From assembly GCA_035358715.1 (NCBI GenBank), contig DAOPPX010000001.1, positions 124,001-188,000 on the forward strand: 64,000 nt of DNA. The letters are read 5' to 3'. The DNA is from UBA8199 sp035358715 (lineage in GTDB: Bacteria > Verrucomicrobiota > Verrucomicrobiia > Limisphaerales > UBA8199). The notes under the pieces were generated by a model, which did not search any database, was not told where the DNA came from, and worked only from the letters and a program-made list of their open reading frames with translations. This document shows, piece after piece, positions 15,209 through 25,434 of this stretch (positions are counted from its first letter, which is position 1; each line of letters starts with the position of its first letter). The translations under genes and the position numbers were made by a program.

Positions 15209-17077
15209 TCAGCGCGAAAGGCGGGAATCCCCTTCCTCTGGCCACAGCGCCTCCCGCAACCCGGACCGCCGGCTGATCTTTCGCCGGACGGCAGTGGCGA
15301 AAATCCCTTGGTCGGACCAAAGCTCCACTTCTTTGCTGGCGCGGGTTAGCCCCGTGTAAACCAACTCACGGGTCAGCACGGCACTGTCCTCACCTGGCAA
15401 GATCAGCAACACCCGTTCAAACTCGGAACCCTGGCTTTTATGGACCGTCATGGCGTAGGCAGTCTCATGCTCGGGCAGGCGCAGCGGCGCGAATTCGCGG
15501 ATGGTTTGCTCCGGCCCCACAAAGCACGCGCGCAATTCCTCCACTTCGTTCGCCAGCACAACGCCTATGTCGCCATTGAAGAGCTTGAGATTATAGTCAT
15601 TGCGGACCACCATGACTGGCCGCCCGGCATAGAAGAGGGCGCGGGCATCGATCAGCCCGGCCTCTGCCAGGATCTCCTCGACCACCCGGTTCATGCTTTC
15701 GACGCCGTAAGGGCCGTTGCGGACGGCACACAGAATCCGAAACCGGCCAAAGGCCTGTAGAGTTTGGGTGGGGTCCGCAGCTTTGAGATAATCCTTGTAA
15801 TGAGAAAGGACATGGGGCTTCAAAGCCTCTTTGAGCGCTGCTGGTGCCGGCAGCGGTTTCCAGGAAACCTGCGCGCCGATCGGATCGCTTGATTCGCGAA
15901 GCACCTCGAGGGCCCTTTCAGAGTTCCCTTCATTGACCGCGCGGCTGAGCCTGTAGATGCTGCTCTGCTCGCCGAAGCGGTAATTCTTGCGCAACTCAAC
16001 GAGACAGTCAGCCAGGTCCGAAGCCCTTGCCGCAACCGGCTGAGATGGCAGTTTCTGACCAGTGAGCAAGTTGAACTCCGCGAGAAATTGATCAGAAAAC
16101 CTGTGCTGCCCTCCGCCATCGCATAGTTCGGCAAGGACCGCCCCAGCTTCGACGGAGGCCAACTGGTCCTTGTCCCCCAGCAGAATGAGGCGGGCAGATG
16201 GCGGAATTGCCGCCACCAGCTTGGCCAGGAGAGCCAAGTCCACCATGCTGGCCTCATCCACCACAACCGCATCGAACGGGAGCGGGTTTCTTGCATCGTG
16301 CCGGAAATAGGCGGAATCGGGAATAGAACCAAGCAAGCGGTGAATCGTGCTGGCCTCTGCCGGTAGCCGCTCTTTGATGGTCTCCTTGCAAGAAAGCGTG
16401 GCTTTGGCGCTTTTCACAGCCTCCTGCAGACGGGCTGCGGCCTTGCCGGTTGGAGCGGCGAGGGCTATCCGCATGGCCGGTTGCTGCTCGATCAGCAACG
16501 CCAAAAGGACCACCACCGTTCGGGTTTTGCCGGTGCCAGGGCCCCCGGAGATGATGCACAGCCGTTTGCGCATTGCGGCAAAAGCTGCCACCAACTGCCA
16601 GTCGATGTCCGCTCCGCTCTGCTGGGGGAACAGGCTGGCCAACCCTGTTTTGAGCGCCTGCCTGTCCACCACCGGGGCATTTCCTCCTGCCAATAACGCG
16701 ATCGCCTTTGCGAGTTCCGACTCATACTTCCAATAGCGGTGAAGATAGAGGCGCCCCCGTCCGTCCAGGACCAGCGGTTTAAAGTCGCCTGGCCTGCCTA
16801 CAACCGGAGAAGTCCCCAGCCGCTTGAGCAGGGTCGATATCTCGGGCCAAGAAGCGAATCCCAGTTCAGAGGCGATTTCCAGCGGCGGCGCCTTGCGCTC
16901 GTACTCGCTCAGGTTTACGCAAATGTTTCCCAGCCGGCGTTGATGGCTCACTAGCGCGGCGGCCAGCTTCACCTCGGGCATGTCCCCTGATAACCGCGCC
17001 ATCAGGCGGGCAAAGTGCCGGTCAATCGGTGCAAGGGTTGCGGCGGGTTCGGGGTGTTCAAGTTCGTTCGTGTTCAT
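15209..17077 (-). CDS. recD: Exodeoxyribonuclease V alpha subunit RecD
   Basis: This SF1 helicase subunit has Walker A in CIISGGPGTGKTRTVV, Walker B in VVVDEASMVDLALL, the motif GDKDQLASVEAGAVLAELC and the late motif YAMTVHKSQGSEFERVLLIL, all typical of RecD. RecD moves 5'-3' on one strand of a broken duplex in the RecBCD complex, which degrades DNA until it meets Chi and then supports recombination. The 622-aa length is normal. Its ATG overlaps the recB stop by four bases, making recC-recB-recD one transcript. RecBCD is also a first-line defence against linear phage DNA, which fits its place beside defence genes. Confidence 0.93.
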   Translation of the reverse strand: MNTNELEHPEPAATLAPIDRHFARLMARLSGDMPEVKLAAALVSHQRRLGNICVNLSEYERKAPPLEIASELGFASWPEISTLLKRLGTSPVVGRPGDFKPLVLDGRGRLYLHRYWKYESELAKAIALLAGGNAPVVDRQALKTGLASLFPQQSGADIDWQLVAAFAAMRKRLCIISGGPGTGKTRTVVVLLALLIEQQPAMRIALAAPTGKAAARLQEAVKSAKATLSCKETIKERLPAEASTIHRLLGSIPDSAYFRHDARNPLPFDAVVVDEASMVDLALLAKLVAAIPPSARLILLGDKDQLASVEAGAVLAELCDGGGQHRFSDQFLAEFNLLTGQKLPSQPVAARASDLADCLVELRKNYRFGEQSSIYRLSRAVNEGNSERALEVLRESSDPIGAQVSWKPLPAPAALKEALKPHVLSHYKDYLKAADPTQTLQAFGRFRILCAVRNGPYGVESMNRVVEEILAEAGLIDARALFYAGRPVMVVRNDYNLKLFNGDIGVVLANEVEELRACFVGPEQTIREFAPLRLPEHETAYAMTVHKSQGSEFERVLLILPGEDSAVLTRELVYTGLTRASKEVELWSDQGIFATAVRRKISRRSGLREALWPEEGDSRLSR

Positions 17078-20000
17078 TTGCCCTCCAGCAAGGCTGAGAG
17101 TTGATCGACGGTGCTTCGGGGCGGGTGGTCCCGATACGCTCCGCGCTCGGGCCGGGCAGGATCGATGCCACGCAGGAAAAGGTAGATCACGCCGCCGAAG
17201 TGGCGCTCGTAGTCGTAGTCTGGAACACGCAAGGCCAGGTACTTGTGCAGGGCCAGGGTGTACAAATGGTACTGGATAAAGTAGTGCTGCCGCCGCATCT
17301 CGTCCTTGATGGCCTCGGGCGAGTAATCCTCCATCCGATTACCAAGCCAGTTGGACTTCCAGTCCACCACGTAAAACCGATCTTCAAAACGGAAGACCAG
17401 GTCGATGAAACCCTTGAGGAATCCCTGAATCGGGTCGAAGGCAAGCCGGCCAAGCTGCGCTGGCACGGAAGGCGACCACCCCAGCTTCCCGAGCAATTCC
17501 TGCAGCCGGGCGGGAGACACACTTTGAACCGGGAAGTAGAATTCCAGCTCACTGAGCCGGTCGGAGGCGGCTATTCTCGAAAGGGTAAAGTCCTTTCGAT
17601 CCGGGACGAGAGGAAACTGCAGGAGCGACCTGAGCATTTGGTGGACCGCTTCTCCGTTGCCCGACTGGGACAGTCCATGCGCCTCCAGCCGCTGATTGAC
17701 GAGCTCGAGCATCTCCGCGTCGGGGGCATTGAAATCAAGTTCCTCCAGTATCTCGTGCAGGCAATTGCCGACCTTCGTTCCCTTTGGCAAAGCAAAGAGT
17801 CCTTCCCCCGGTGCCTCTTCTTTGAGCGGTGCCGCGACTGCGTCGCGGTCAGGAAGTTCCTCGTGCAGACCGGCCTTGAAGTAGGTAAAGCTGGAAATAA
17901 CCCAATCCCGCTGGATGCGGCCCTTGAACTGGCGGCATTCCAGCTTCGCGCCGGCGCTATCGTCGGGTTTGTACAAGGCGGTTGCCGGCTCGGGCAGATT
18001 GGACACGGCCAGAGCCCCGCCCGACTTCTCCTTCAGTGGGGCCAAGTCCGCCAGCATGGCTTCATCGCTGAGCGATTTGAAATGGGCTTCGAGTGTCTCG
18101 TGGAGCGGGCTGTCCGCTGCGGTCGGCGGCCTGTGAAAAAGCCAGGCGGGCGCGGAGGTTCCAGCTCCTTTGATGCCGCCCCATGTCAAATAACACCGGT
18201 GCCGGGCCCGGGTCAGCGCCACGTAGAGCAGTCGCACGTTCTCCGCCAGTCTCTCCTGCTTGGCCTGCTGCCGATGCTCATCCGCGATATCGGGCCCCAA
18301 GTCGCGCACCAGCCGGTGCGCCTGCGCCGGGTCATGAAAGAAAACCAGTTCCTCGCCGCCCCGCTCGATGCCTGAATCCTTCCAGGCAAACAGGCAGAAG
18401 ACCACGGGGTACTCGAGGCCCTTGCTCTTGTGGACCGTGACGATGCGCACCGCGTTGTCATCCCGCTCCAGGCGCAGCTGGTGTTCCTCCGGCACCTCCT
18501 TCCCCTGGTCCATCTGTTCGGCGAACCACTTCTGCAGGCCGGCGACGCCCAACCGGCGCTCCGCTTCGGCCTGGTGCAGAACTTCTCCGAGGTGAAGAAT
18601 GTTGGTGAGCCTTCGGTCGCCGTCCGGCAGAGCCAGCAAGCGCTGGCGCACTTGCTGCCGTTGCAGCCAGTGTCGGAACATCCGGAAAAACCCGTGCTGG
18701 CTCCACAACTCAAGGTAGCCATGGAAGAGCTGCAGCCACTCATTCCATTGGCCTTCAGTGCATTCGGCTACCTGGCAACCGTCCACGCCGAAGAGGTCGG
18801 TGGCCAGGGCGGATTTGACCAGCCGCTCGTCGCCCGGCAGAGCAACGCCGGCGAGCGCCCGGCGAAGCTCGGCGGCTTCATGGGATTCAAACAGGTTGGC
18901 CGTGGTGTGGAGCACGCTTGGGACATTGGCCTCGCTCAAGGCTGCCTGGACCTTGGCCGCCTGCCGGTTCTCCAGCACCAGGACGGCTATGTCCTCAGGC
19001 TTGAGTTGGCGTTTACCGATCCTGGTGTTGCCGTTGAGCAGCCGGACAATCTCGCCCGCCACCACCCGCGGCAGGACCTCTGCAGCCAGGGTCTTTGAGA
19101 TTTCCTTGATGCCGTTGCGCCGCCAGAACCAGAGCTGGAACGGCGGCTCCTTCCTGTCTTCGAGCGTGAGCGGTTCCGCGTCGGCCTTGCCTTTCGGCAC
19201 GACTTCCTGAAATCCGATGCGCTCGAACACAAAGCTGCCGGGGGCTGCGCTGAAGATCTTGTTCACCGCGGTTACCAGGCCCGACTCGGAGCGCCAGTTC
19301 TCGCCGAGCGTGTAGCGGTCCGTAGCCTGGTCGGCGGCTTCCAGATAGGTGAAGATATCCGCCCCGCGGAAGCCATAGATGGCCTGCTTGGGGTCGCCGA
19401 TCAGGAAGAGGAAGGTCTTGCCGCCTGAGAAGGCGCGGCGAAAGATCGAGTACTGGACCGGATCGGTGTCCTGGAACTCATCAATCAGGGCGGCCCGGTA
19501 GCGGGCTTGCAGGTCCTTTGCCAGCGATTCGCCGCCCGGTCCCGACAGGGCGTTATCCAGTCGCGTCAGCAGGTCATCAAAATACTGAATCTTGCGCTCG
19601 GCTTTCCGGCGCGGGAGCTCCGCCTTCGCATACTCCACGAAGGCAAGCTGAATGCCGGCCAGCCAGAGCTGCTCGGCTGAGCAGAGCTGCTCGCACAATT
19701 CGAAGAAGCGGTGGACCGGGACCGGGTTCTTCGAACGCTTCGACTTTCTTTCCTGGAGCCTGCCGGCACAGAATTCCCCGAGGCACGCCAGAGCTTCGAA
19801 GGCCGTGTCACTTTCGGAAAAGCAGGTGTCGAGCTGGTCGAACAGGGCCGCCATGGATTCGTCATCGTTGTAGGGCGTGTTGCCCCACTTGGTCGCCGAA
19901 CCGAAGCAGGCTCTTATCGCGTCTGCCTCCGAAAACCAAACCTTGCGTGCCGCCTGGTAACGGCTCTCCATCTCCGCCGAAAGCGAATCAAGCCCGCGGT

Positions 20001-20619
20001 CTTTGGCCTGGGACAGGAATTGGATCTGGGGATAGTTGGTGCAGGTCCGCAACAGGGCGAGGAACCGTTCGGGACAAAAGCCGTTTTTCAGCGCGAAGTT
20101 CACCAGGATGGGCCCGGCTTCGTAGAAATGCTTGCGCCAGAAGTCATCGGCGATCTCCTGCAGGAACTCCGAGGGGTCGGTAACCAACTCCGTGTCAAAG
20201 AGCAGGCCGCTCTCAAACGCGCGATCCCGGAGCGTCCGTTGGCAGAAGCCGTGGATAGTGTAGATCGGCGCCTCGTCAAAGTCGCATAAGGCATTTTGCA
20301 GGCGCGCCTCCATCTCCGCGGATTGCTCCCCGTACCTGGCCACCAGCGCCTTGAGAAAGAGGACGTCACTTGTCCCGGAGGCAAAAGCCTGGCAGGCCTG
20401 GACCAGCGCCTGGCGCACGCGGTGACGGAGTTCCTCGGTCGCCGCCTCCGTGTAGGTCACCGCGAGGATTTCGCGCACCGAGAGGTTTTCCTCCACAATA
20501 AGTCGCACGAACAGGGCCGTGATGGCGTAGGTTTTTCCTGTGCCCGCGCTGGCCTCGATGAGGCTGGATCCCTTGATCAGCGGCGTCTCTGTCAAATTGA
20601 ATGGGATGGGCGCTTTCAC
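17074..20619 (-). CDS. recB: Exodeoxyribonuclease V beta subunit RecB
   Basis: This UvrD-like SF1A helicase with a C-terminal nuclease has 1181 aa, the normal RecB size. Walker A is SSLIEASAGTGKTYAI at residues about 19-34; the Walker B region is ALIDEFQDTDPVQY; a late helicase motif is IVTVHKSKGLEYPVVF. The RecB-family nuclease active site is seen near the C terminus as GFIDLVFRFEDRFYVVDWKS, with the D...DxK residues in place. It works with RecC and RecD in double-strand-break processing. It overlaps both neighbours by four bases. Confidence 0.95.
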   Translation of the reverse strand: MKAPIPFNLTETPLIKGSSLIEASAGTGKTYAITALFVRLIVEENLSVREILAVTYTEAATEELRHRVRQALVQACQAFASGTSDVLFLKALVARYGEQSAEMEARLQNALCDFDEAPIYTIHGFCQRTLRDRAFESGLLFDTELVTDPSEFLQEIADDFWRKHFYEAGPILVNFALKNGFCPERFLALLRTCTNYPQIQFLSQAKDRGLDSLSAEMESRYQAARKVWFSEADAIRACFGSATKWGNTPYNDDESMAALFDQLDTCFSESDTAFEALACLGEFCAGRLQERKSKRSKNPVPVHRFFELCEQLCSAEQLWLAGIQLAFVEYAKAELPRRKAERKIQYFDDLLTRLDNALSGPGGESLAKDLQARYRAALIDEFQDTDPVQYSIFRRAFSGGKTFLFLIGDPKQAIYGFRGADIFTYLEAADQATDRYTLGENWRSESGLVTAVNKIFSAAPGSFVFERIGFQEVVPKGKADAEPLTLEDRKEPPFQLWFWRRNGIKEISKTLAAEVLPRVVAGEIVRLLNGNTRIGKRQLKPEDIAVLVLENRQAAKVQAALSEANVPSVLHTTANLFESHEAAELRRALAGVALPGDERLVKSALATDLFGVDGCQVAECTEGQWNEWLQLFHGYLELWSQHGFFRMFRHWLQRQQVRQRLLALPDGDRRLTNILHLGEVLHQAEAERRLGVAGLQKWFAEQMDQGKEVPEEHQLRLERDDNAVRIVTVHKSKGLEYPVVFCLFAWKDSGIERGGEELVFFHDPAQAHRLVRDLGPDIADEHRQQAKQERLAENVRLLYVALTRARHRCYLTWGGIKGAGTSAPAWLFHRPPTAADSPLHETLEAHFKSLSDEAMLADLAPLKEKSGGALAVSNLPEPATALYKPDDSAGAKLECRQFKGRIQRDWVISSFTYFKAGLHEELPDRDAVAAPLKEEAPGEGLFALPKGTKVGNCLHEILEELDFNAPDAEMLELVNQRLEAHGLSQSGNGEAVHQMLRSLLQFPLVPDRKDFTLSRIAASDRLSELEFYFPVQSVSPARLQELLGKLGWSPSVPAQLGRLAFDPIQGFLKGFIDLVFRFEDRFYVVDWKSNWLGNRMEDYSPEAIKDEMRRQHYFIQYHLYTLALHKYLALRVPDYDYERHFGGVIYLFLRGIDPARPERGAYRDHPPRSTVDQLSALLEGK

Positions 20620-23600
20620 TCTTTGACCTCCTGCGAGACTTCCAACAACGGATGGAACACGGCGCGGGCGTGGGCCTCAAAGTCGCCGTCCAGCGAGTCG
20701 CCGTTCTTGAAAAACAGGGCAAAGTACTCGTCCTCGCCCTCGCCAGGCGCTCCGAAGTCGTTCCCGTTCCATTTGTCCCGGGCGAAGTCAATTGGGCTTT
20801 TGACCGTCTTGCCTTTTGTGCCGGTAAGCGCCTTGTAATCCGCCGCCGCGAACGCGTACGAGCTTTCCGGGAAGAACTTGAGCGGTTGGCTCAGCCCGGA
20901 CCAATAACGGCCGAGTAATTCTTCAAGCACCGGCAGCGGAGCTGAGACCGGGGCAAGCTTCCAGATGGACTCGGTGCCCACAATCACCGTTTCCGCTGGT
21001 TCGCCGTCAGTCCGGGCGGCGCTCCACAGGAGATGCTCCACCCACGCCCGCAAAAGATCCTTGGGCTTGACGGTGGCTGGCCGGTAAAAGAGCAGCCTTT
21101 CGGGCGTCATACGGCTGAAGTTCCCGCTCAAAACGAAGTTGCCGATTGTCATCTCGAATGACCTCGGGGGCTGGAACTGGTCGGGTGTGAACGGCCGCAG
21201 CCGCTTGAAGAACACCTCAATGTCCCGGCGGATCTGGGCAAAATGAACGTTGCCAGCGATGCCGGCCGGCAGCCGCCCTGAAGCTCTGACCAGATCGCAG
21301 CAGTCCTTCAGGCTCCCGCCGCTCAATTTCAGCTCCAGCAGTTCTTGCTGAAGTTGATACCGCTCCAGCCCGGCAATGCCAAACGCCTCCCGCTCCTCCA
21401 TTGCCGCCATCTCGGAGAGCAGCTTCAGTCCCAGGCGCCTCACCGCCAGGAATTTCGCCGGATGGCATAAGAAATCGGCTAGGGCCTGCATCGTCAGCCG
21501 CCGCCATTCCGGCTCCGGTTCCACCAGCGGTCTAGGGATAAAATCTCCAGGCAATTGGCGTTCAGGCGAGATGACCTGACTCGCCTTCAAGTTCTCTCTG
21601 GAGTAGCTGAAGAGCCCCCCGCTCCCGAAATACGCCGTGCTGAAAGCCTGGAGGCGGTGCCGGGTCAGGACGTGGTCCTGGACGATGTCTTTGCCGGGAA
21701 GCTCGAATCCCTGGGCCACGTAATCCAGCAACTCGCTGACCAGCACAGACGGCGGCGCTTCGCTGTTGTCTTTGATCGATTGGCCGATGTAGCTGATGTA
21801 AAGCCGTTCCCGGGCGGAGATGAGCGTTTCCAGGAACAGGTAGCGGTCATCTTCCCGGCTCGAGCGGTCGCCCAGTCGGTGTTTCTGGGCCATAAGGTCG
21901 AAGCTCAAGTGCGGGGAGGTGCGCGGGAAAGAGCGGTCATTCATGCCAAGCAGGCAAATCACCTTTGCCGGAATGCTCCGCATCGGCTTCAAGGCGCAGA
22001 AAGTCACACCGCCGGTCAAATAGCCCGTGGCAAAATGGTCCTCCGACAAATCCCGTGTCAGCTGTTCGAGAACTACGGCCAGTTCCACGGGCTGGTGGAA
22101 TCCCGCCCGCTCTTCCGCTCGCGCGAACTTCTCAAAAGAGGCGCTGAGCACCTGCAATTCCTGAGCCTCCGCCTCGCTGGTTTCAAAAAAGCTCCCCAGG
22201 ACGGAGCGAAAAGTCGCCGCCCAGCCGCTGAGCGTCCGGGCTGCCTCGAGGGACTTGAGCGCAGTGAAGAGCTGCTCGATGAATTCAGCCAAGCTGCCTA
22301 GAACTTCGCTCGAGTGCCCTTCGATATCGTCATAGGGGAGAATGCCGGCGAAGAGCTTCTCCCCGTTCGCGGCCACAGCGTAGCCCAAAAGCAGCCGCTC
22401 CAGTCCGTGCCTCCAGGTATTCTCAGGCCAGGCTGGCAGGCCCAGACCAACCCGTTGCTGTTGGTCCTGCCCCCAGCGGATGCGAACCTCCTCAACCCAG
22501 TGCCGAACTAATTCCAGGTCATCTTCGGTGAGGCCGAACTTCCTGCGCACGGGCTCTGATTCCAATAAAGCGAGCACTCGGCTGGCCCCAAGCCGGGAGT
22601 CCACCAACTGCAGAAAAGAGAGGAACGTCTCAACCAGATGGCTCTGCGTCCGGGCGGTGCGGTCAGCGAGGCTGAAGGGGATACGCAAAGCGTCTTGCTC
22701 GGGCGAACCGAAGACCGCCTGGATAAAGGGTGCATACAGCTCAATGTCGGGGATCATTACCAGGATGTCCCGTGGCGCCAGCTTCGGGTCGCGCTCGAAC
22801 CAGTCCAGCAAGTGGTCATAGAGAACCTCCAACTCCCGCAACGGGCTATGGCAGGAGTGGATTTGGAGAGAAGCATCCTTCTCCATGATCGTTTTCCTGG
22901 GGCCGCCGCCCGTGGCGCGGTCCTCCAGGTTCAAGATGTCGGCCTGGATGCACGAAAGGAGATGTTCCTGGCCAGGGACGGCGAAGAGTGACGGTTCAGA
23001 TTCCTGCCAGTCTCCTGCCTCTTGGAGGAGCAGGAGAAAATCTCTGCCCAACTGCCCCATCGAGGCGAGCAGGCGATTGCCCCTTTCCAGGTGCAGTTGC
23101 TCCGCTTCAGAGGCTCCTTTGCCGGCGCGCTTTAGCGTTTGTTCCTGCTCGCGCACCGAGCTGATGTAGCCCCAGAACTGCTCGCAGGGCTCCAACAGGT
23201 AAAGGCTCACTTCGATGTGCGTGGCCAGCGCGGCAAAGATCTGCAGGTAAAAGGGCGGAAGCGCCGAGACGCCGAAGATGGCGATCCTCTCCGGCAAGCC
23301 CGCAATCGAGCCAGTGCCGTGATTGAGGTGCTCGATAAAGCTGGACTGCAGCGTGGCTGGGTGCTGCTCGCGGAAAGGGGCGCTGATTTCGCGCCAAAGC
23401 GTTGCCTGCCAGCCATGGTCAGTTCCGGATTCCCATTCCCTGATCAGATCAGGCCGAAAGACCAGGTACTGGTCGAACACATACGCGATGCGGTCCGCCA
23501 GTTGGAACAGCTTCCGTCCGTCCTGCTCAGTCCCCAGATAGTTCTTCAGGGCTTCAAATCCGGGCTGATCCAGAAACCCAGGCACCTGCTCCATGATCCG

Positions 23601-23882
23601 CCAAGCCAGAACCTCTGGCTCGTAGGCCTCCTCCTCTGGCAAGCTTCCCAGCACTGTCTTAAAGACCTCGTAGCTGAAGGCTCGCGGGAAGGGAAACCGG
23701 CAGTTGCTGCAGATGCCGTGATGCCGGGCCAGTTGGAGCTTGAGCCAGCGGGCCATGCCCTGGCTCTGCACCAGGACGATCTCCGGTTCGAACGGCGACC
23801 GCAGAGGCCGGCGGACGCTTTCTGCCAGGCGCCTCACCAAGTTCTCAAGCCGGTTGCTGGTGTACAGCCTTAACTTTAGCAT
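20616..23882 (-). CDS. recC: Exodeoxyribonuclease V gamma subunit RecC
   Basis: The 1088-aa protein starts MLKLRLYTSNRLENLVRRLA, followed by IVLVQSQGMARWLKLQLAR, the hallmark N terminus of RecC. RecC is an inactivated helicase fold that splits the strands and scans for Chi. Conserved blocks such as ILVMIPDIELYAPFIQAVFG and FCALKPMRSIPAKVICLLGM are present. It is the first gene of the recCBD operon. A weak promoter (TTGACC, 17-base spacer, CAACAT) lies about 20-50 bases upstream on the minus strand. Confidence 0.93.
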   Translation of the reverse strand: MLKLRLYTSNRLENLVRRLAESVRRPLRSPFEPEIVLVQSQGMARWLKLQLARHHGICSNCRFPFPRAFSYEVFKTVLGSLPEEEAYEPEVLAWRIMEQVPGFLDQPGFEALKNYLGTEQDGRKLFQLADRIAYVFDQYLVFRPDLIREWESGTDHGWQATLWREISAPFREQHPATLQSSFIEHLNHGTGSIAGLPERIAIFGVSALPPFYLQIFAALATHIEVSLYLLEPCEQFWGYISSVREQEQTLKRAGKGASEAEQLHLERGNRLLASMGQLGRDFLLLLQEAGDWQESEPSLFAVPGQEHLLSCIQADILNLEDRATGGGPRKTIMEKDASLQIHSCHSPLRELEVLYDHLLDWFERDPKLAPRDILVMIPDIELYAPFIQAVFGSPEQDALRIPFSLADRTARTQSHLVETFLSFLQLVDSRLGASRVLALLESEPVRRKFGLTEDDLELVRHWVEEVRIRWGQDQQQRVGLGLPAWPENTWRHGLERLLLGYAVAANGEKLFAGILPYDDIEGHSSEVLGSLAEFIEQLFTALKSLEAARTLSGWAATFRSVLGSFFETSEAEAQELQVLSASFEKFARAEERAGFHQPVELAVVLEQLTRDLSEDHFATGYLTGGVTFCALKPMRSIPAKVICLLGMNDRSFPRTSPHLSFDLMAQKHRLGDRSSREDDRYLFLETLISARERLYISYIGQSIKDNSEAPPSVLVSELLDYVAQGFELPGKDIVQDHVLTRHRLQAFSTAYFGSGGLFSYSRENLKASQVISPERQLPGDFIPRPLVEPEPEWRRLTMQALADFLCHPAKFLAVRRLGLKLLSEMAAMEEREAFGIAGLERYQLQQELLELKLSGGSLKDCCDLVRASGRLPAGIAGNVHFAQIRRDIEVFFKRLRPFTPDQFQPPRSFEMTIGNFVLSGNFSRMTPERLLFYRPATVKPKDLLRAWVEHLLWSAARTDGEPAETVIVGTESIWKLAPVSAPLPVLEELLGRYWSGLSQPLKFFPESSYAFAAADYKALTGTKGKTVKSPIDFARDKWNGNDFGAPGEGEDEYFALFFKNGDSLDGDFEAHARAVFHPLLEVSQEVKE

Positions 23883-24275
23883 GGTTAGTTTAGGGTTTTT
23901 CCATGTTGAGATTCCGAAATCGCGAGGTCAAGACGGTTTGGAGCCGTGGCAACCTCGAGCTGATCTTGGAAGCCACGCGGCCAATGCTTCAGTGGGAAGA
24001 TCCAGCACTCTGGACACTCCCCGCGCCAATCGAGGTCACTTCGCCCCACAAGGCAAGGCCGTCTCCTAAGCCATTCGTTCACACCTGTCTTCTCCACCCA
24101 AGACTCGGTCCGCCCGTACAACGCTCAGCAACTCCGCGATTTCGCCTTCCAGCGCCTTTATGAGCAGATAGAGCGGTCCCTGCACGAACACACCGCAGCG
24201 CCGCGAAGTAGCTCGGCAACACCGAATTGGCAGGACGCCCACTCATTCACGCTTCACGTATCACGTTTCACGGCC
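23883..24275. other. Intergenic region between recC and the WYL regulator
   Basis: The 393 bases contain no convincing gene. On the minus strand, TTGACC (23931-23926) and CAACAT (23908-23903) with a 17-base spacer could be the recCBD promoter, though the -10 is poor. The end next to the regulator gene carries the heptamer repeat listed separately. No terminator hairpin with a T-tract is seen for the regulator. Confidence 0.35.
24246..24273. repeat. Four tandem heptamers, TTCACGN
   Basis: Four head-to-tail copies of a 7-base unit are visible: TTCACGC, TTCACGT, ATCACGT and TTCACGG. They lie immediately downstream of the WYL regulator stop (24276, minus strand). I have seen similar short tandem repeats described in intergenic DNA of Verrucomicrobia and Planctomycetes genomes; that link is from memory. 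No function is evident. Confidence 0.7.
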
Positions 24276-25298
24276 TCACCCCTCATCCCGACCCGCGAGC
24301 ACGGTTGGCCCGCCATACCTCTCGAAAAGTTCCTGCGTTGCCTTGAACAGCCGCTCCCGCAGCTTCTCGGGCCGGACCACCGTCGCATGGGTTCCCATGC
24401 TCAGAATCCACCGCTCAACCTCCTCCAGGCTGTTCAACCGCAGCCGTACCCGCAGCATCCCTTTCGGCAGTTCGGTCAACTCCTGGCTCGAATGCAGCCG
24501 CCGGCCGCGCACATCATCCGCCGCCCAGGCATCCAATTCCACCACGACCTCGAAATCATCCTCGCCCCGGTAAAGCCCGAGGCTCCCCGCCAGGTATTTA
24601 TTCAGGTCGAACTTCTGCGGCACCGTAAACCGCTTCCGCCTCAGTTCCGGCTTGCTCAGCCGCGCGAGCACGAACGTCCGAATCGCCTTACGGTCCACGT
24701 CGAACGCGAACACGCACCAGTGATTGTCCACGTAACCCATATGGTACGGATGCACATCCCGCCGCTGCGCTTTCGCCTGGCCTCGGTTCCGATACATGAA
24801 CCGCACCGCCCGATGTTCGTTCACCGCCCGCATCAGTAAATCGAACTCTTTCAGCTCCGCGTCTCCAGGCGCGAACGGCCGGAACGAAATCGCCCCGTCC
24901 ATGCTCCCCAGCGAGAACTTCAGGCCCGCATCCAACTGCCCCGTGAGCTTCCGGAACGTGGTCTCCAGCATCTTTTGCAGCGGTGTGCCGTGGTATTGCT
25001 CGATGGCTCGGTTCGCCACGAACATCGTGAAAATGTCCGCCTCCGACATCGGCATCTGCGGGAACTGCGGCACCGGCTTGGTGTAGGAGTAGCCATTGTG
25101 CTGCCCATCGAACCCGATCGGCAGGTTCAGCCGGGTTTTCATGAAGTCAATGTCCCGCTTGAGCGTTCGCACGCTCATCTCGAACTCCCGAGCCATCTTC
25201 CCGCAGTTCGGATATTCCTTATTCTCGATCAGCCGATGAATCCGCTGCATCCGCTCTATGGCCGGCCAACAAAACACGCTCGTCTGCACCTTTCGCAT
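24276..25298 (-). CDS. WYL-domain transcriptional regulator, BrxR-like by context
   Basis: The 340-aa protein has an N-terminal winged-helix DNA-binding domain (ERMQRIHRLIENKEYPNCGK, then FEMSVRTLKRDIDFMKTRL), a WYL-type Sm-fold domain at about residues 170-235 (RFMYRNRGQAKAQRRDVHPY, then DNHWCVFAFD) and a C-terminal WCX-like extension. WYL regulators bind nucleic-acid ligands and control many phage-defence loci; BrxR proteins at the 5' ends of BREX loci have this architecture. The frame extends to 25340, but ATG 25298 (MRKVQTSVF) fits better. It diverges from the plus-strand cassette, with an inverted repeat between them, so it probably regulates that cassette and perhaps the BREX-type island 3 kb away. 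Confidence 0.82.
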   Translation of the reverse strand: MRKVQTSVFCWPAIERMQRIHRLIENKEYPNCGKMAREFEMSVRTLKRDIDFMKTRLNLPIGFDGQHNGYSYTKPVPQFPQMPMSEADIFTMFVANRAIEQYHGTPLQKMLETTFRKLTGQLDAGLKFSLGSMDGAISFRPFAPGDAELKEFDLLMRAVNEHRAVRFMYRNRGQAKAQRRDVHPYHMGYVDNHWCVFAFDVDRKAIRTFVLARLSKPELRRKRFTVPQKFDLNKYLAGSLGLYRGEDDFEVVVELDAWAADDVRGRRLHSSQELTELPKGMLRVRLRLNSLEEVERWILSMGTHATVVRPEKLRERLFKATQELFERYGGPTVLAGRDEG

Positions 25299-25360
25299 AA
25301 TTCGGCGACCAGTTTCCGACTTTCCCCGCGCCAAAGTCAACTATACCCCACACCGAAGTT

Positions 25361-25366
25361 TATAAT
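25361..25366 (+). promoter_or_regulatory. Consensus -10 element TATAAT
   Basis: A perfect TATAAT lies 69 bases upstream of the TPR gene start. No good -35 is present at the usual distance (CAACTA at 25338-25343), so the promoter may need an activator or an extended contact. The start point would fall near 25373, inside the inverted repeat described next. Confidence 0.5.
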
Positions 25367-25368
25367 CG

Positions 25369-25391
25369 GGGGTGTCAATCGTTGTCACCCC
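25369..25391. promoter_or_regulatory. Imperfect inverted repeat, probable operator of the WYL regulator
   Basis: The left arm GGGGTGTCA (25369-25377) and the right arm TGTCACCCC (25383-25391) are inverted with 8 of 9 matches around a 5-base spacer ATCGT. The repeat begins three bases after a TATAAT and covers the predicted transcription start, so a bound regulator would block initiation of the plus-strand cassette. It lies in the 136-base divergent space next to the WYL regulator. That this regulator is the binder is inference. Confidence 0.6.
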
Positions 25392-25434
25392 TGTCGTGGT
25401 ATGCTGGAGACGATAATTGAATCAGCAGCAAGTT